A stretch of 64,000 nucleotides of DNA from Linnemannia schmuckeri (Eukaryota > Mortierellomycota > Mortierellomycetes > Mortierellales > Mortierellaceae), in assembly GCA_029449235.1 (NCBI GenBank), contig JANATG010000007.1, positions 2,108,001 through 2,172,000 of the forward strand, read 5' to 3'. Below, piece after piece: positions 1 to 10,983 of this stretch (the stretch's first letter is position 1; each line of letters starts with the position of its first letter). A model generated the notes under the pieces. It saw only the letters and a program-made list of their open reading frames with translations. It did no database searches and was not told the DNA's origin. The translations under genes and the position numbers were made by a program.

Positions 1-1912
1 ACCACTGCGGGCGAACGATGGTGGTCGTCAGCAGTAATGATTCTCCAGTAGTTTCCGTTCCTGTGCGGCCGTCCTGAGAGGTAGAAGTAGTGATGCCATA
101 AGACCGATTGAGCTCGTTGATGGGCGGGATAAAACAGTCGCGGTGTTCCATGTGATCCATGTAAGTCGACATGTGTAAGTATGTGAGCTCAGGTGTCGTG
201 TTCAATGTATCCGGATGAAAAGTCAAAGCAGCCCACCCAACAAGGGTCATAGTCTTCAGTTGCCCAAGCGAAGCTGGCAGGCAGGGTTCCTGCAGGTCCT
301 GACATCGGTATTCGTGCGTTTGGTCGGCGAGGTCAATATGTTCAATATTGGGGCATAGCGAGAGTAAATGGCGATCGATAATTAGACGGGCATTTTTGGC
401 GTTGAGGGAGAGGTGTTTGAGGTTAGGGAGAGTGATCCATCCGCGTCCAAAGTGGATGGATCGAGGGAGTTGGGCGATGAAAGAAGATGCATCGGCTTTG
501 AGACGGGTGAGTGTTTGACTGAACGCGAAGGCAATGTCGTCCACCTCGTCCGTAAAGGGTTCTCGGAACTCTCGGATCTCGACGTTCTCCAGAGGGACGA
601 GGCCGTGTTTTATATATGCTGGTCGATCCATATCCAGCAACAATGTCGCCGAGCCTTGTCCTTGTCCTTGTCCGCTACCGGTAGAGGTATTGTTGTTGAA
701 AGCATCCAGGTTCCGTTTCTCCTGCACCGCCCACGCAAAACTACCCTGCCCCAACGATGGAATATCCAATAACATCAACGTTCGACACCTTTGCAAAAAC
801 TCCCTCTTCTCCCGTAACCGACCAAACGAATCCTTCACAGTCTTCTTGAACTTGATCTCCTTGACCTGCCCCAAATCCGTCTCCAACGGGTGTGCAGTAA
901 ACTGTAACCAATTCAAAGGCATCAGTGTCGTAGGCCTCACAAGCGGAGGCAACAACCGAAAAACTTCAAATTGCGTCTCTTCCGGAAACACCTGTCGGAT
1001 CCACGGCCACAATCCTGCATCCGAAAACGTAGCCGTCTTGACAGTCCCAGGGAAAAGTCTCGTCAATGCTTCAACAAACCGAACAACATCCCGCATAACC
1101 GCTTCCTTGCGTTCCTTTGTCGCCTTCGCGAATTCAATCGCTTCCGGCGTTGTGTTATCCCGCCTCACTGCCTCAAAGTCAAACGCCTCATCCATCCGGA
1201 ACTGCAGATGCTCTAACTGCGCCAACTGCCCCACAACTCCCAAATATCGCCCAATGTCCGAGGTCGGAATCGTCAACGTCCTCAACTGTCCCAGGACCGG
1301 CCTCGCCAGCACCCAGTTCAGCTCCCGGTTCAAGATCACCCGAAAATGGTGAAAAAGTAATTTTTTCTCAGGCTGGAAACGGCGCGCATATTCGGGGCAG
1401 AGATTTTGCTCCATTCGACGACATATGAATTTGAAGTCATCTGTTTGGAAGTATGCCAAGATCTCCGGTGGCGGGTCCTTGAAATCCCAGGTATGGTGCG
1501 GGCCTGTCGACCACCGCATTACAGACAGATCCCGGATATGCGCAAAATAGTCTAACGGCCCATCGTCATCAGTACTTCCCCTTTCATTGCTCCTGTGGGT
1601 ATCTTCGAGGTTGAAGGCAAGCATCAGCGCCTTGTGTATCTCTCCTTGACGTCGAACACGGTCGCGACTGAGTAGAAGTCGCGTAAGTTTCCCAGCAAAC
1701 ACGGACGGGTCGTACGGTGATGGGGCGGCACTAGAAGCTTTTTGACGCAAGACGGCGCGGAATGGTTCGGTGTAGATGTAAGGAAGGGCGACGGAGGCAA
1801 TATATTTGTTGGTGGCGAGGAGAGCTGCTAGTGATGAGAGGTGTTCGTCTTGGTGGAGGGAGGCAAGGATCTGTTGGAGACATTCTAGGGGTAATCGTGC
1901 GATCAGGTCCAT
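1..1912 (-). CDS. F-box protein, family A, 3' end cut by window edge
   Basis: An uninterrupted reading frame runs from the ATG at 1912 to the left edge (637 codons visible, no stop). The N-terminus MDLIARLPLECLQQIL has the LPxECLxxIL pattern of an F-box, and the rest is leucine-rich and repeat-like, as in fungal F-box/LRR proteins. It aligns along its whole visible length with the protein at 8276-10660, for example LPLECLQQIL versus LPVECLQHIL, and both reach an RPxW motif near the window edge. By that alignment about 170 C-terminal residues lie outside the window. F-box proteins are known to recruit substrates to SCF (Skp1-cullin) ubiquitin ligases; the substrate here is unknown. The ATG at 1912 matches the paralog's start. 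The gene is intronless as far as seen. Confidence 0.72.
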   Translation of the reverse strand, partial: MDLIARLPLECLQQILASLHQDEHLSSLAALLATNKYIASVALPYIYTEPFRAVLRQKASSAAPSPYDPSVFAGKLTRLLLSRDRVRRQGEIHKALMLAFNLEDTHRSNERGSTDDDGPLDYFAHIRDLSVMRWSTGPHHTWDFKDPPPEILAYFQTDDFKFICRRMEQNLCPEYARRFQPEKKLLFHHFRVILNRELNWVLARPVLGQLRTLTIPTSDIGRYLGVVGQLAQLEHLQFRMDEAFDFEAVRRDNTTPEAIEFAKATKERKEAVMRDVVRFVEALTRLFPGTVKTATFSDAGLWPWIRQVFPEETQFEVFRLLPPLVRPTTLMPLNWLQFTAHPLETDLGQVKEIKFKKTVKDSFGRLREKREFLQRCRTLMLLDIPSLGQGSFAWAVQEKRNLDAFNNNTSTGSGQGQGQGSATLLLDMDRPAYIKHGLVPLENVEIREFREPFTDEVDDIAFAFSQTLTRLKADASSFIAQLPRSIHFGRGWITLPNLKHLSLNAKNARLIIDRHLLSLCPNIEHIDLADQTHEYRCQDLQEPCLPASLGQLKTMTLVGWAALTFHPDTLNTTPELTYLHMSTYMDHMEHRDCFIPPINELNRSYGITTSTSQDGRTGTETTGESLLLTTTIVRPQW

Positions 1913-2204
1913 GACTTTTGTCTCTTGGCTGCTGTTAATGGAGAAAGGAGGAAGAAGAGTGAGGTTGGTTGAAAGAGTTGATTCGGTTGAAGAAGGTGGT
2001 TGTTATTGAGGAGGGTACGGTTTGGGTCGACGATGGCGAACGAGTTTAAAAAGTTTAAAAGGGCAAAAAAAACGTTGAGTGTGTGAGTTTTGTCAAATTA
2101 TCAGACGTCTCTATATAATTAGCATGTCTCGATAAAAAAAAAAAAAAAGACAGAAGCACTCGTAGTGCATTTGGTTTTATTTTATTTTTTTGCAACAAGC
2201 TAAT

Positions 2205-4169
2205 TCACGACTCGATCAGGTTATCGTCAGAGGCAGCAGCAGAGTCACCGTTCAAATGCATATACTGCTTCTCATTCGCCTTCTTCCCCAGCTCCTTCGC
2301 CAGCACATCCTCCTTACTCCTCTCAGTCCGCTCAACAACATCATACAGCTCCGGGTGCAGCTTCCTCGTCCTCAACCAAAACTCGGTCACACTCCCGAAC
2401 CAGAACCCACGACATTGGCCCTTGCTGTTTAGGAACTTGGGCATCACCGTCGTTGTGAACTCTGTGCGTTCTATCCTGCGATCCAACAGTCTCAAAAAGT
2501 CCTCCGCTGCTGACTGTTTGATCTCCATGGATTGAAGGTTGTTCTTCATCATGTGAGAGAGCGCTCTGATCACGTATGAGACCTGGAGCTCAATAACCGT
2601 CGTCAGTGCATGATGAGCTGTCGTAAAAGTGGAAGAGGGTATGTGTTAGCAGTGCGTTTATCCGACTACAAACAACATAGAATATGAAAATGAGAAAATA
2701 GGACTTACCAATGCCAGAGTTGGGTCCCCAGATGAGGAAAAAGTTGGGGGCAAGAGGGACAGTGGTGCCGTAATAAGTAGTAGGACTCTCGCCCCAGGCG
2801 ACAGGGATGTCGATCCCATTACGTCCTGTAAAGTATCCAACAGGAAAGTTACCGATCCAGTCAAACCCAGTAGCCAAGATGAGGACATCTAGCTCCTTCT
2901 CTGGCCCATCGCGCGTCTTGATCTTGTTACCTTCAACAGCCTCAATTGGATCCGAGTGAAGGTGGACGTTGGGCTTCTTGAAGGCCGGGAAGAAGGTGTC
3001 CGAGAGAATGATCCGTCGAGACGCCAGTTCGTAGGCAGGAGTCAGTTGTTGTCTGAGTTTGGGGTCGTTGGGTAGGTGTCGGAAGCGATGCCACCATGTA
3101 ACAAAGTAGACGACTGCTCGATGAAAGGCCGAGTACCAGGCCAGCTTGTAGTAGAGCAAGAATGTCGAGTCGACATAACAGAACGAGAGAGCGCGATAGA
3201 AGGCGTAAAATAAAGGAACGTAGCGGAAGAGAAACCTCCAGACCCAGTTGTAGGTGCGGTTGAGTTGAGGAGTGATGTAACATGGCGAACGTCCATAGAC
3301 ATCCAGCGACTGTACTTGATCTGCAATGGCCGGGATAATCTGCGCACCACTGTTTGTAAAAGGAGCGAATAAGCATGGGCATTAATCACACCATTTTCGG
3401 CTGTGCATTCATGCAAAAACAAAAGAGAGAGAGAAGGGGTAACTGTGCTGACAAAGTTTCCTTACCTTGCGCCAATGCCGACAACTCCAACGCGCTTGCC
3501 AGTAATGTCCACAGAATGGTTCCAGCGAGCAGAATGCCAGATATCGCCCTCAAAGGCCTCAAACTCCTTGGGCACCTTCGGCAGTCGAAGAACACCCGTT
3601 CCATGAATAACCACATCGACCTCATCCTGTCCTTCCTCTCCTGTCTCATGTTTGACCCAACGCAGGATCCACTTTCGACGAGTCTCATGCCATTGCATGC
3701 TCATGATTCTAGTCTTGAAACGGATCTTGTCGTAGATGTTGAAGATCTTAGCTGTCGAACGGAAATAGGCCAGTACCTCGGACTGTTTGACAAACTTTTT
3801 GGAGAAATCGAAATTGGGCGCGAAGGAGTAGCTGTAGAGATGCGAGGGGGCGTCGGACTGGCAGCCGGGGTATGTGTTTGAGTGCCAGGTACCTCCGATC
3901 TCTGCCTCGAGCTCATAGACGGTGTAGGTAGTCAGTTGGAGCTGGCGCTGGAGTTGAATGGCCGCACACAGACCCGAGATTCTATTTCCAACATGGTCAA
4001 GTCAGTTCATGAGAAAAAAAAAAAGGTTTGCTTATTTGTATGAGATAAGGTTTGCAAGGACTTGTGTTGGAAGGGGCAACAATAGCGAGTAACGTTTTGT
4101 AATATACCCTGCGCCGATGACTGCGACGGTGGGAGTTGTCTCATCAGGATAAGTCTTTGTTAATCCCAT
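2205..4169 (-). CDS. Flavin-containing monooxygenase, Baeyer-Villiger type
   Basis: Four exons on the minus strand (4169-4108, 3981-3466, 3349-2709, 2617-2205) close into a 543-residue protein with consensus GT-AG introns. Near the N-terminus is the FAD-binding GAGISG (residues 19-24), then GGTWHSNTYPG (about 50-60). FEGDIWHSARW (164-174) fits the FxGxxxHxxxW fingerprint of type I Baeyer-Villiger monooxygenases. The NADPH-binding GIGASG (189-194) and a late ATG-type motif (LATGFD) follow. The family uses NADPH and O2 to convert ketones to esters or lactones, or to oxygenate N/S atoms; the substrate cannot be read from sequence. Length is usual for the family. It is divergent to the F-box gene at 4587 and sits inside an F-box cluster with no secondary-metabolite core enzyme in view. 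The ATG at 4169 is chosen because it places the FAD motif at the expected distance. Confidence 0.82.
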
Positions 4170-4586
4170 GGGGAAAATGAGTATGAATGGCTCGTGGGTG
4201 AATGAGAAAAGGTAAAAAAGTATGTATGCTTAGGTATGGAAGAGAAATAGATAAAGTACAGTGAGGGAGGTGTGAGAAAGAAGGCAACAAAGAAATAGAC
4301 CTCCTCCTCTCTTGAGACGATTTATGGCTTTCATGCAAAGCCCTCCTTCAGGGGCAACAAGCCAACAATTTGATAGCGCGGGAGAACTCACCTCGCTTGC
4401 CAATTGGACCAGGGTCTTACAGCCCAGAGTCTGTGCCTCATGTGACTGACGACATCTCGCTGGGGCAACAAGAATGGAAGAGAGAAGTGAGAAAGTGAGA
4501 AACAAAAAGAACAGAAAGATAACTCTTCTTTTCTTCCTCTCTCTCTTCTCCCAACTACATTTTTTACAGCCCACAACACCCTGTTC
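4170..4586. promoter_or_regulatory. Divergent intergenic promoter region
   Basis: These 417 bp separate the start codons of the monooxygenase (minus) and the first family-B F-box gene (plus), so both promoters must lie here. The plus-strand side is rich in GA and CTCTC tracts. I see no convincing TATA element, and short reading frames here do not look coding. Confidence 0.5.
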
Positions 4587-6011
4587 ATGACGACCTCAAC
4601 TACAGTAATACCAATAACAGCCAGGAGTCCCTTCGATCTGCCAGAACTTATTCACCGTCTCAGTCGATACGTGGCTGTTAAGGATGCACTCTCCTGCGCA
4701 CTCGTCGCCAAGACCTGGACTGACCCCTTTATATCTACGATCTGGTTCAAGGTTGACTTTGATACCCACCCCCGGTTTGCCAACCTTTCACCAGCAGTCG
4801 TCACCAAGCATGGACACAATATCCGGATCGTCATCAACGCAAAGTCTCTGCCTCAAGTCACCATATTAGCTAACACAGGCGTCCGTGAGCTGCGAGGGCT
4901 GTCGATCGATCCAGCAGCCTCTGTCTTGCAGTACGTGCAAGCTTACGAGATAATACACAGGAACAACACCAGTCTTGAAGAGCTTTACCTACTTTCGGCT
5001 ACTGCCTCTTCCAACAAGCAGGAGTCTTTCGCCCATTATGTCTCAGCGCCCGCCCTAGCTCCATCCTCGGGTAGAACGCTACCTAGCCCATCTAAACTCA
5101 AGTCTCTAAGGATCGAGAATATGTGCATGACACACGATAGTCTAGCTGCCATCCTTCAAGGGTGCCCAAGGCTGTCTGTACTGATAATGTCTGTCACAGA
5201 TGTTGTCGGCACTCCCACCCAGTCCTTCCAGCACCAAGGTGTTACTCTTTTCGGTTCGAGTTTCAAGAGCATCTTCGAAGTCTCGCCGGCCGATCCTTCT
5301 CTGTTGTCATACTTTCCGGCTTTGAAAACTTTGTCGACTTTCGGCTATAATCCAGCTTCGATGATTTCTCCAGTCAAAATCAGGGGACAGCTCACGCGGT
5401 ATTGCCCGCATCTGACTGGATATAATTTGGAGGATAGCACAGGCGCCATTGTCCCCGACTTTTTCATCGACATCGTCAATAATGTGTCCGAGATTTGCTT
5501 CATATACCGTACCATCTCATTGGAGACTATCACGGCCATTCTTCTGCATCAAAATACTCTCAAAACTGTCAAGCATTTCCTCTTGGAGAATGAATTCGAC
5601 TGGGAGAAGGAAGAGGTTGTCTCAGTCCAGGATCATTTCCGAGCGTCTAGTCGATTTGTACAGCTGATTCCGAGATGTTGCCCAGTGCTGGAAGAGCTGA
5701 ACCTCTATGGTCACGAGATGGACATGGATGCTGTAGAGCAAAGCAACTGGGTTTGCAAGGACCTGAAGACGCTTCGGATCAGAATCAAGGGGCTGAACAC
5801 GAAGGAAAAGATCCTTCAGGCGATCGCGTTGTGGCGCAAAGGCTGTTGGAGGCGCTGGCAGGAGAAGGCAGGGACTCCGGTGGAGAAGGAGGAGCAGGAA
5901 GAGCAAGATGGAGCGCAACTTTCGATCGAGGTTCGAGTTGCCCGTCACTTGCTCAAGTTCGACAAGCTGTGGTGGGTTTGGCTCGGATTTCAAACATGGA
6001 CGCCGATTTAG
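4587..6011 (+). CDS. F-box-like protein, family B, tandem copy 1
   Basis: A single-exon frame of 474 residues. The N-terminal segment NPFDLPEL / SPFDLPELIHRLSRYV followed by DALSCALVAKTWTDPF looks like an F-box helix set; the rest has leucine-rich spacing. It is clearly paralogous to the next gene at 6394: the two share the order and much of the wording of every segment, including HGHNIRIV, AKSLPQV, the NxSSLE-type region, TGAIVPDF, NNVSEICF and the closing GFQTWTPI / GYQTWTPI. It is probably a substrate receptor for an SCF ubiquitin ligase, by family only. An AATAAA lies at 6064-6069. The start is the first in-frame ATG and matches the position in the paralog. Confidence 0.7.
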   Translation: MTTSTTVIPITARSPFDLPELIHRLSRYVAVKDALSCALVAKTWTDPFISTIWFKVDFDTHPRFANLSPAVVTKHGHNIRIVINAKSLPQVTILANTGVRELRGLSIDPAASVLQYVQAYEIIHRNNTSLEELYLLSATASSNKQESFAHYVSAPALAPSSGRTLPSPSKLKSLRIENMCMTHDSLAAILQGCPRLSVLIMSVTDVVGTPTQSFQHQGVTLFGSSFKSIFEVSPADPSLLSYFPALKTLSTFGYNPASMISPVKIRGQLTRYCPHLTGYNLEDSTGAIVPDFFIDIVNNVSEICFIYRTISLETITAILLHQNTLKTVKHFLLENEFDWEKEEVVSVQDHFRASSRFVQLIPRCCPVLEELNLYGHEMDMDAVEQSNWVCKDLKTLRIRIKGLNTKEKILQAIALWRKGCWRRWQEKAGTPVEKEEQEEQDGAQLSIEVRVARHLLKFDKLWWVWLGFQTWTPI

Positions 6012-6393
6012 GATAAAACGCGTCCAAACAGACGAAGCAGCTCGCATTAAATAGATATACCGAAATAAAAGGCAGGTAGCTATGTTTCTTGAGAAAAACC
6101 AAATAGTTCGGAGTCTCATGGTGGAAGCAGTGCAGAAGGCAAAGAAGAAAGTGACATGTTGGGTGGCTACTCGGTTGAGCAAGACAAACCTTCAGTGGCG
6201 TCCGGAAGACAGTTTTCATATCAGATCAAATGGGTTCATAATAGGGCAGTCGTTTGGGATCGACTTCTCGTGACCACCGTGAGAAAAATTCAAAGCCAGG
6301 GAAGGCAGAGTCGGAAGAAAGAAGAGCAGGGCCAACCTGTTCTTTTCTCTCGCTCCTTTCAATACACACAGATACACCTCTAGCCTCACTATA

Positions 6394-7809
6394 ATGACTA
6401 CCATGACTACCATCACCGCAAAAAGGACCAACCCCTTCGACCTACCAGAACTCAGGCACAGGCTCAGTCGATTCGTCACCCTCAAGGATGCATGCTCATG
6501 TGCACTCGTCTCAAAGTCTTGGACAGACAACTTTGTCGCCGTCATCTGGTTCGCCATCGACTTCAACACCCATACTCGCTTTACTCAAATCATCCCAGAC
6601 GTCGTCGCCAAGCATGGGCATCACATCCGGATTGTCGCGAACGCAAAGTCACTTGCCCAGGTTTCCGTCCTCGCCAACGCAGCCGTCCATGGTCTGAGAG
6701 GGCTACATATCGACCCCACAGGCTCCGCCATCCAGCAAGCTCGCGCCTATGAAATTGTGTTCAGGAACAGCTCGAGTCTCGAGAATTTGCACTTGTATGC
6801 GACCTCCGTTCCAAGGAACAAGCAAGAATCTTTGACACACCATGTCTCTGCATCAGCTCTGTCTCCTTCTTCGGGCGGGGCCAAGCAAGGTTCGTCCAAG
6901 CTTAAGTCTCTGGCGATCAATGGCATGTGGTTGACCCACGATAGTCTGGTGATGATCCTTCGAGGCTGTCCCAAGTTAACTGAACTGCGATTAGCCCACA
7001 CCGATGTCATCGGAGCTCCAACCCAAGTGTTTCAGCACACAGGAGTCAAGTTTTTCAGTTCAACTTTGAAAAACATCTTTCCAAAGGCATCGGCCAATCC
7101 CACATCCCCGTTGACGTATCTTCCAAACTTGACCACCTTGCACACGCGCAACGACAACCTGAATTTTACAATGTTACTCGACACGATCAAGGAGGAGCTC
7201 TTCCGTTATTGTCCCCACATAACAGGATTCAAACTGGAAGACGACACAGGCGCCATCGTCCCAGACTTCCTTACCAACATCGCCAACAATGTGTCTGAAA
7301 TCTGTTTCCAGTACAGGTACATGACCACAGATACAATTAAGGCCATACTTCTGCATCAACGTACTCTAAAGACTGTCAAGCACTTTAGTTTGCGGCAGGA
7401 TCAGAACTTTGAAAAGGATGAGGTGATTCCGTTAAATGACCCATCTCCGGTGCCTGGCTATACTCTCCAGCTGATTCCGAGGTATTGTTCGCTGCTGGAA
7501 GAGTTGAACCTCAACGGCCACGAAATGGACATGGACATTGTGGAGCAAGGCGAGTGGACATGCAAGGATCTGAAGACTCTTTGTGTCAGGTTCAAGCATC
7601 TGGACACCAAGGAGAAAATCCTAAAGACGATCGCACTCTGGCGTGCAGGCTGCAGGACGCGCTGGCAGGAGAAGGCTGGATCACTAGTAACTGCGGAAGT
7701 ACAGGACAAAAACGACCAATCGATTGAGGCGCGCATTGCCCGTCATCTTATCAAGTTCGACAGGCTGTCAAGAGTCTGGCTTGGGTACCAGACATGGACG
7801 CCTATCTAG
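6394..7809 (+). CDS. F-box-like protein, family B, tandem copy 2
   Basis: A single-exon frame of 471 residues in direct tandem with 4587-6011, 382 bp downstream. It starts MTTMTTITAKR and then follows the same domain plan: NPFDLPEL, HRLSRFV, SCALVSKSWTDNF, a leucine-rich middle, and a C-terminal GYQTWTPI. By eye well over half the residues match copy 1, so this is a tandem duplication that has diverged for some time, with both copies kept open. A polyadenylation-type AATAAA is at 7857-7862. Role inferred from family: adaptor for SCF-type ubiquitination. Its target is unknown. Confidence 0.7.
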   Translation: MTTMTTITAKRTNPFDLPELRHRLSRFVTLKDACSCALVSKSWTDNFVAVIWFAIDFNTHTRFTQIIPDVVAKHGHHIRIVANAKSLAQVSVLANAAVHGLRGLHIDPTGSAIQQARAYEIVFRNSSSLENLHLYATSVPRNKQESLTHHVSASALSPSSGGAKQGSSKLKSLAINGMWLTHDSLVMILRGCPKLTELRLAHTDVIGAPTQVFQHTGVKFFSSTLKNIFPKASANPTSPLTYLPNLTTLHTRNDNLNFTMLLDTIKEELFRYCPHITGFKLEDDTGAIVPDFLTNIANNVSEICFQYRYMTTDTIKAILLHQRTLKTVKHFSLRQDQNFEKDEVIPLNDPSPVPGYTLQLIPRYCSLLEELNLNGHEMDMDIVEQGEWTCKDLKTLCVRFKHLDTKEKILKTIALWRAGCRTRWQEKAGSLVTAEVQDKNDQSIEARIARHLIKFDRLSRVWLGYQTWTPI

Positions 7810-8275
7810 GATGCTTGGAGTTACATTTGTAACTTTGAGAAAAAAAAATGCATACAAATAAAAGTTGATATTGTTTTAGCTGTATGACAATGGTGAAATG
7901 GTGCTGTGAGTATAGGGACATTTAGTCCGTTGTTGTTGTTTGTGCCGGCCACAGCAATCAGTAATAAGGTCAGTATCAGTAGCAATCATAAATCATAAAT
8001 TAAATAATGGTTGACTGGAAGAACAAAAAAGATGGAAAAACGAGGACGCATTTTGCTTCATGCTCATGCATCCACACGCCAACGATTTCATTTTCTGCAC
8101 GGTCAGTTACAGAGGGTTGGAAAATGTCGATCAACAAAGATGGCCTGGAACGCCCTGTTCTTTCTTCACTCCTCTTCCTTCTCGTCCTTCCTTTTCAGCT
8201 TCAATCTCAACGTCGCACCTTTTGCATTCATCATTCCTCGACATACCAATCCAGCACAACATTCTTCAGCACTTA

Positions 8276-10660
8276 ATGGACCCACTTTCCCGACTGCCTG
8301 TGGAATGCCTGCAACACATCCTTCAGCTCCTCGACGTCAATAACGACTACTCCACTCTGGCTAGCCTTCTCACCACGAACAAGTGTATCGCCTCCGCCGT
8401 TCTTCCCGTTCTCTACCGCGATCCTTACCGCCCTGCCTTTCATCAACGCGGGCCAGCATATTACTGCCCTGTATCATACGAGACGCTCACCCGCATGCTA
8501 CTCGGCCGCCTCCCTGTCGCCAGTCTCTCCAAGGCCCTCAACCTTGCCCTCCAATTGGATCCAATTGACCTCCCAATAATAACAACAACAACAACAACAA
8601 CAACAACAAACTCATCGCTCGACTATCTCACCCACATTCGCCACTTCAGCATGAAATTACCAGACGCTTGGGAGGGGTGCTTCCTCACATCAGAATTCCC
8701 TCCTCACCTTCTCGCATATATCCAAAGTGATGAGTTCGACAAGCTTTACAACTCCAATCCCTTCCCGTCATCCATCGTCTACCGTTTCAGGACAAGGGAA
8801 AAACTCCTTCAAAAGTACTATATGGCTATAATCCAGTTGGATGCCCTCTGGTGCTTGGTGGATCCTATCCTTGAGCAGCTCCAAACCTTCGTTATACCTG
8901 TGTTCCATCTCAAACGCTACCTCAAGGCCGTCGGTCGTTTCAAGAGCCTGGAAAAGGTCCTCTTCAAGATGTCCGAGATGTTTGACGATCCCTTTTACGA
9001 CAGCATGGATGCCAAGGCCAGGCGACCTAATAACGACGAGGTTCTCCAGGACATGGTTTATTTTATTCGGGAGCATGCACGACTATTCAAGAATCGCCTC
9101 AAGTCTATCGACTGCCTGGACAGCAATGCGTGGCAATGGATGGATTGGGCTTCCGTAGAACGCATGCAACATGATTTTTTTCGACTTATACCGCCCCTGT
9201 CCAGGCCAACACATCTTGCGTGCGACAACTGGCCGCGATTCTCAGCTCACCCCCACTCGACCGATCTGACATATGTCCAGGAGTTCGATGCTAGGCGTCT
9301 GCCGAATTCGTGGGACGACATTACGTGCAGCAACCAGTCGTTTATCCAAGGGTGCCGGGGTTTGAAGCGTTTGACAGTCAACGACTTTCGAGCAGGAACC
9401 TTCAAGTGGGCGGTTCAGGAGAAAAGAGAGCTGGAGAGGACTAACAGGAGCGCCGAAATCAGCAATATTTTTCCTAGGCAAGGAATCCTTTCACCTAACG
9501 AGGTGCCACAGCCACTGCATCCGATCCAAGGTCTGATCCCACTGGAGCGAATCACCATCCTACAGCCTTCCGTCACATGCGCTGACGATATCGACGACAT
9601 TGTCTTTGCCTTCAACCAGACTTTAAAGCACATCAAAGTGCGTGGGCAGATCCATGCGAACCAACCCAAATCAACTTCCATTGGACAAGCATGGATCGAT
9701 CTCCCAGTTTTGACTTGTTTGAGCGTGGAGCTAGATACCGAGCGACTGACAGTGGACCCCCAATTGCTCTCTCGGTGCCCCAACTTGACATCCCTCCGAC
9801 TAAAAGACATGACTCTGAACTATTCATGTCAGGAGATTGTGGCCTGCCAGCCGGCCCGACTTGAGCATCTAGACTATCTGAACTTGAGTGGTTGGGCGGC
9901 CTTGACTTTCGATCCGATGACCCTCTCTTCGACGACAAGGCTGAAGACCCTGAAGGTTAGAGTCCGGCCATGGAGCTTCAAGAATAGCACATTCACTGGA
10001 TTTATTCCGCCAATGGAGGAGCTCAACGGACCCTACGGCATCCGGATTGGGTCAGCAACAACGACTCCCGGCTCCGTGCCTGGGGTAATCCGACCACGAT
10101 GGACCTGGGACTGGCAACTACCCCTCCTCACAAGGCTGCATCTCTCGTCCGAGTTTGCCTTCTTGTTCGAGTTCAAGATGCTTTACGGATGTCCAGCATT
10201 GGAATGTTTACGTCTGGATATCTTTTCGGCAACCCCAGGAGAGCACACACGTGTCGTTTGCGAGGCAGACTTGTGCATGCCAACAAGCAGTAACATCAGC
10301 ATTTGCGTGCCTCTCCTCAGTCAATTGAGTCTAACTGGAGAATGGGTGATCGACAATGACATTATACCACGATTCTTGCCAGAGATGTTTCCGGGTCTTA
10401 AGGAGTTGGACCTGAATGGATGGAATATGACCACGTTTGAGAGCTTGCTCAAGTTGTTCAGAGCCATGCCCCAAAAGTACAATGCGTCTGTGACGCTGTT
10501 TCTCTCAGACCCTGTGTGCCCCTCCCTAGAAGACATGGAGAGACTAGGCATTATTGACCGCCAGCCCGACAGCGATGACAGTGCGGATGTTCTTGCTGTG
10601 AAGCTTGCCAGTTATGATGGCCGAGTTTACTATCATGTTTTGACACAACAGCCTGAATAA
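8276..10660 (+). CDS. F-box protein, family A
   Basis: A single-exon frame of 794 residues starting MDPLSRLPVECLQHIL, an F-box signature. The frame is open further upstream (to 8060), but I place the start at 8276 because it matches the start of the paralog at 1912 on the opposite strand. A run of threonines (about residues 100-110) comes from an ACA repeat near 8580-8610. The leucine-rich body contains LTSLRLKDMTLN- and LKELDLNGW-type repeats typical of F-box/LRR proteins. It ends with RLGIIDRQPDSDDSADVLAV and a short basic tail. A degenerate copy of its last part lies just downstream at 10984-11332. Function beyond a probable SCF substrate receptor is unknown. Confidence 0.72.
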   Translation: MDPLSRLPVECLQHILQLLDVNNDYSTLASLLTTNKCIASAVLPVLYRDPYRPAFHQRGPAYYCPVSYETLTRMLLGRLPVASLSKALNLALQLDPIDLPIITTTTTTTTTNSSLDYLTHIRHFSMKLPDAWEGCFLTSEFPPHLLAYIQSDEFDKLYNSNPFPSSIVYRFRTREKLLQKYYMAIIQLDALWCLVDPILEQLQTFVIPVFHLKRYLKAVGRFKSLEKVLFKMSEMFDDPFYDSMDAKARRPNNDEVLQDMVYFIREHARLFKNRLKSIDCLDSNAWQWMDWASVERMQHDFFRLIPPLSRPTHLACDNWPRFSAHPHSTDLTYVQEFDARRLPNSWDDITCSNQSFIQGCRGLKRLTVNDFRAGTFKWAVQEKRELERTNRSAEISNIFPRQGILSPNEVPQPLHPIQGLIPLERITILQPSVTCADDIDDIVFAFNQTLKHIKVRGQIHANQPKSTSIGQAWIDLPVLTCLSVELDTERLTVDPQLLSRCPNLTSLRLKDMTLNYSCQEIVACQPARLEHLDYLNLSGWAALTFDPMTLSSTTRLKTLKVRVRPWSFKNSTFTGFIPPMEELNGPYGIRIGSATTTPGSVPGVIRPRWTWDWQLPLLTRLHLSSEFAFLFEFKMLYGCPALECLRLDIFSATPGEHTRVVCEADLCMPTSSNISICVPLLSQLSLTGEWVIDNDIIPRFLPEMFPGLKELDLNGWNMTTFESLLKLFRAMPQKYNASVTLFLSDPVCPSLEDMERLGIIDRQPDSDDSADVLAVKLASYDGRVYYHVLTQQPE

Positions 10661-10804
10661 TGAAATATTTTTCGATCCCTTCAATTTGAATGCATTTTAA
10701 CTTTGTTATTTTCAAGATTCAGCGACAGTTGTGTGCCTACGCCTACAGTTAGTTTACACCGAACCACAGTTCATCACAAGAGGACACAAATGGCAAGGGC
10801 GGCC

Positions 10805-10831
10805 TTTTTTTTTTTTTTTTTTTTTTTTTTT
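10805..10831 (+). repeat. Poly(T) tract, 27 nt
   Basis: An uninterrupted T run in the spacer between an F-box gene and the remnant of its paralog. It is likely to be length-variable. It could also mark the A-tail of a reverse-oriented retroposed copy, but no coding relic on that strand supports this. Confidence 0.9.
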
Positions 10832-10983
10832 GCTCACTCCTTTGTTCTCCTTTTCCATTCCTCACCCCACAACTGCAGAGGAACATACCCGGGTCACTAC
10901 TAATATAGTCCTGGTCGTGTCAATAAGTAACAGTAACAGCGACAGCAACATCTCTCTCGCCCTCACAACTTATGATGACCGAG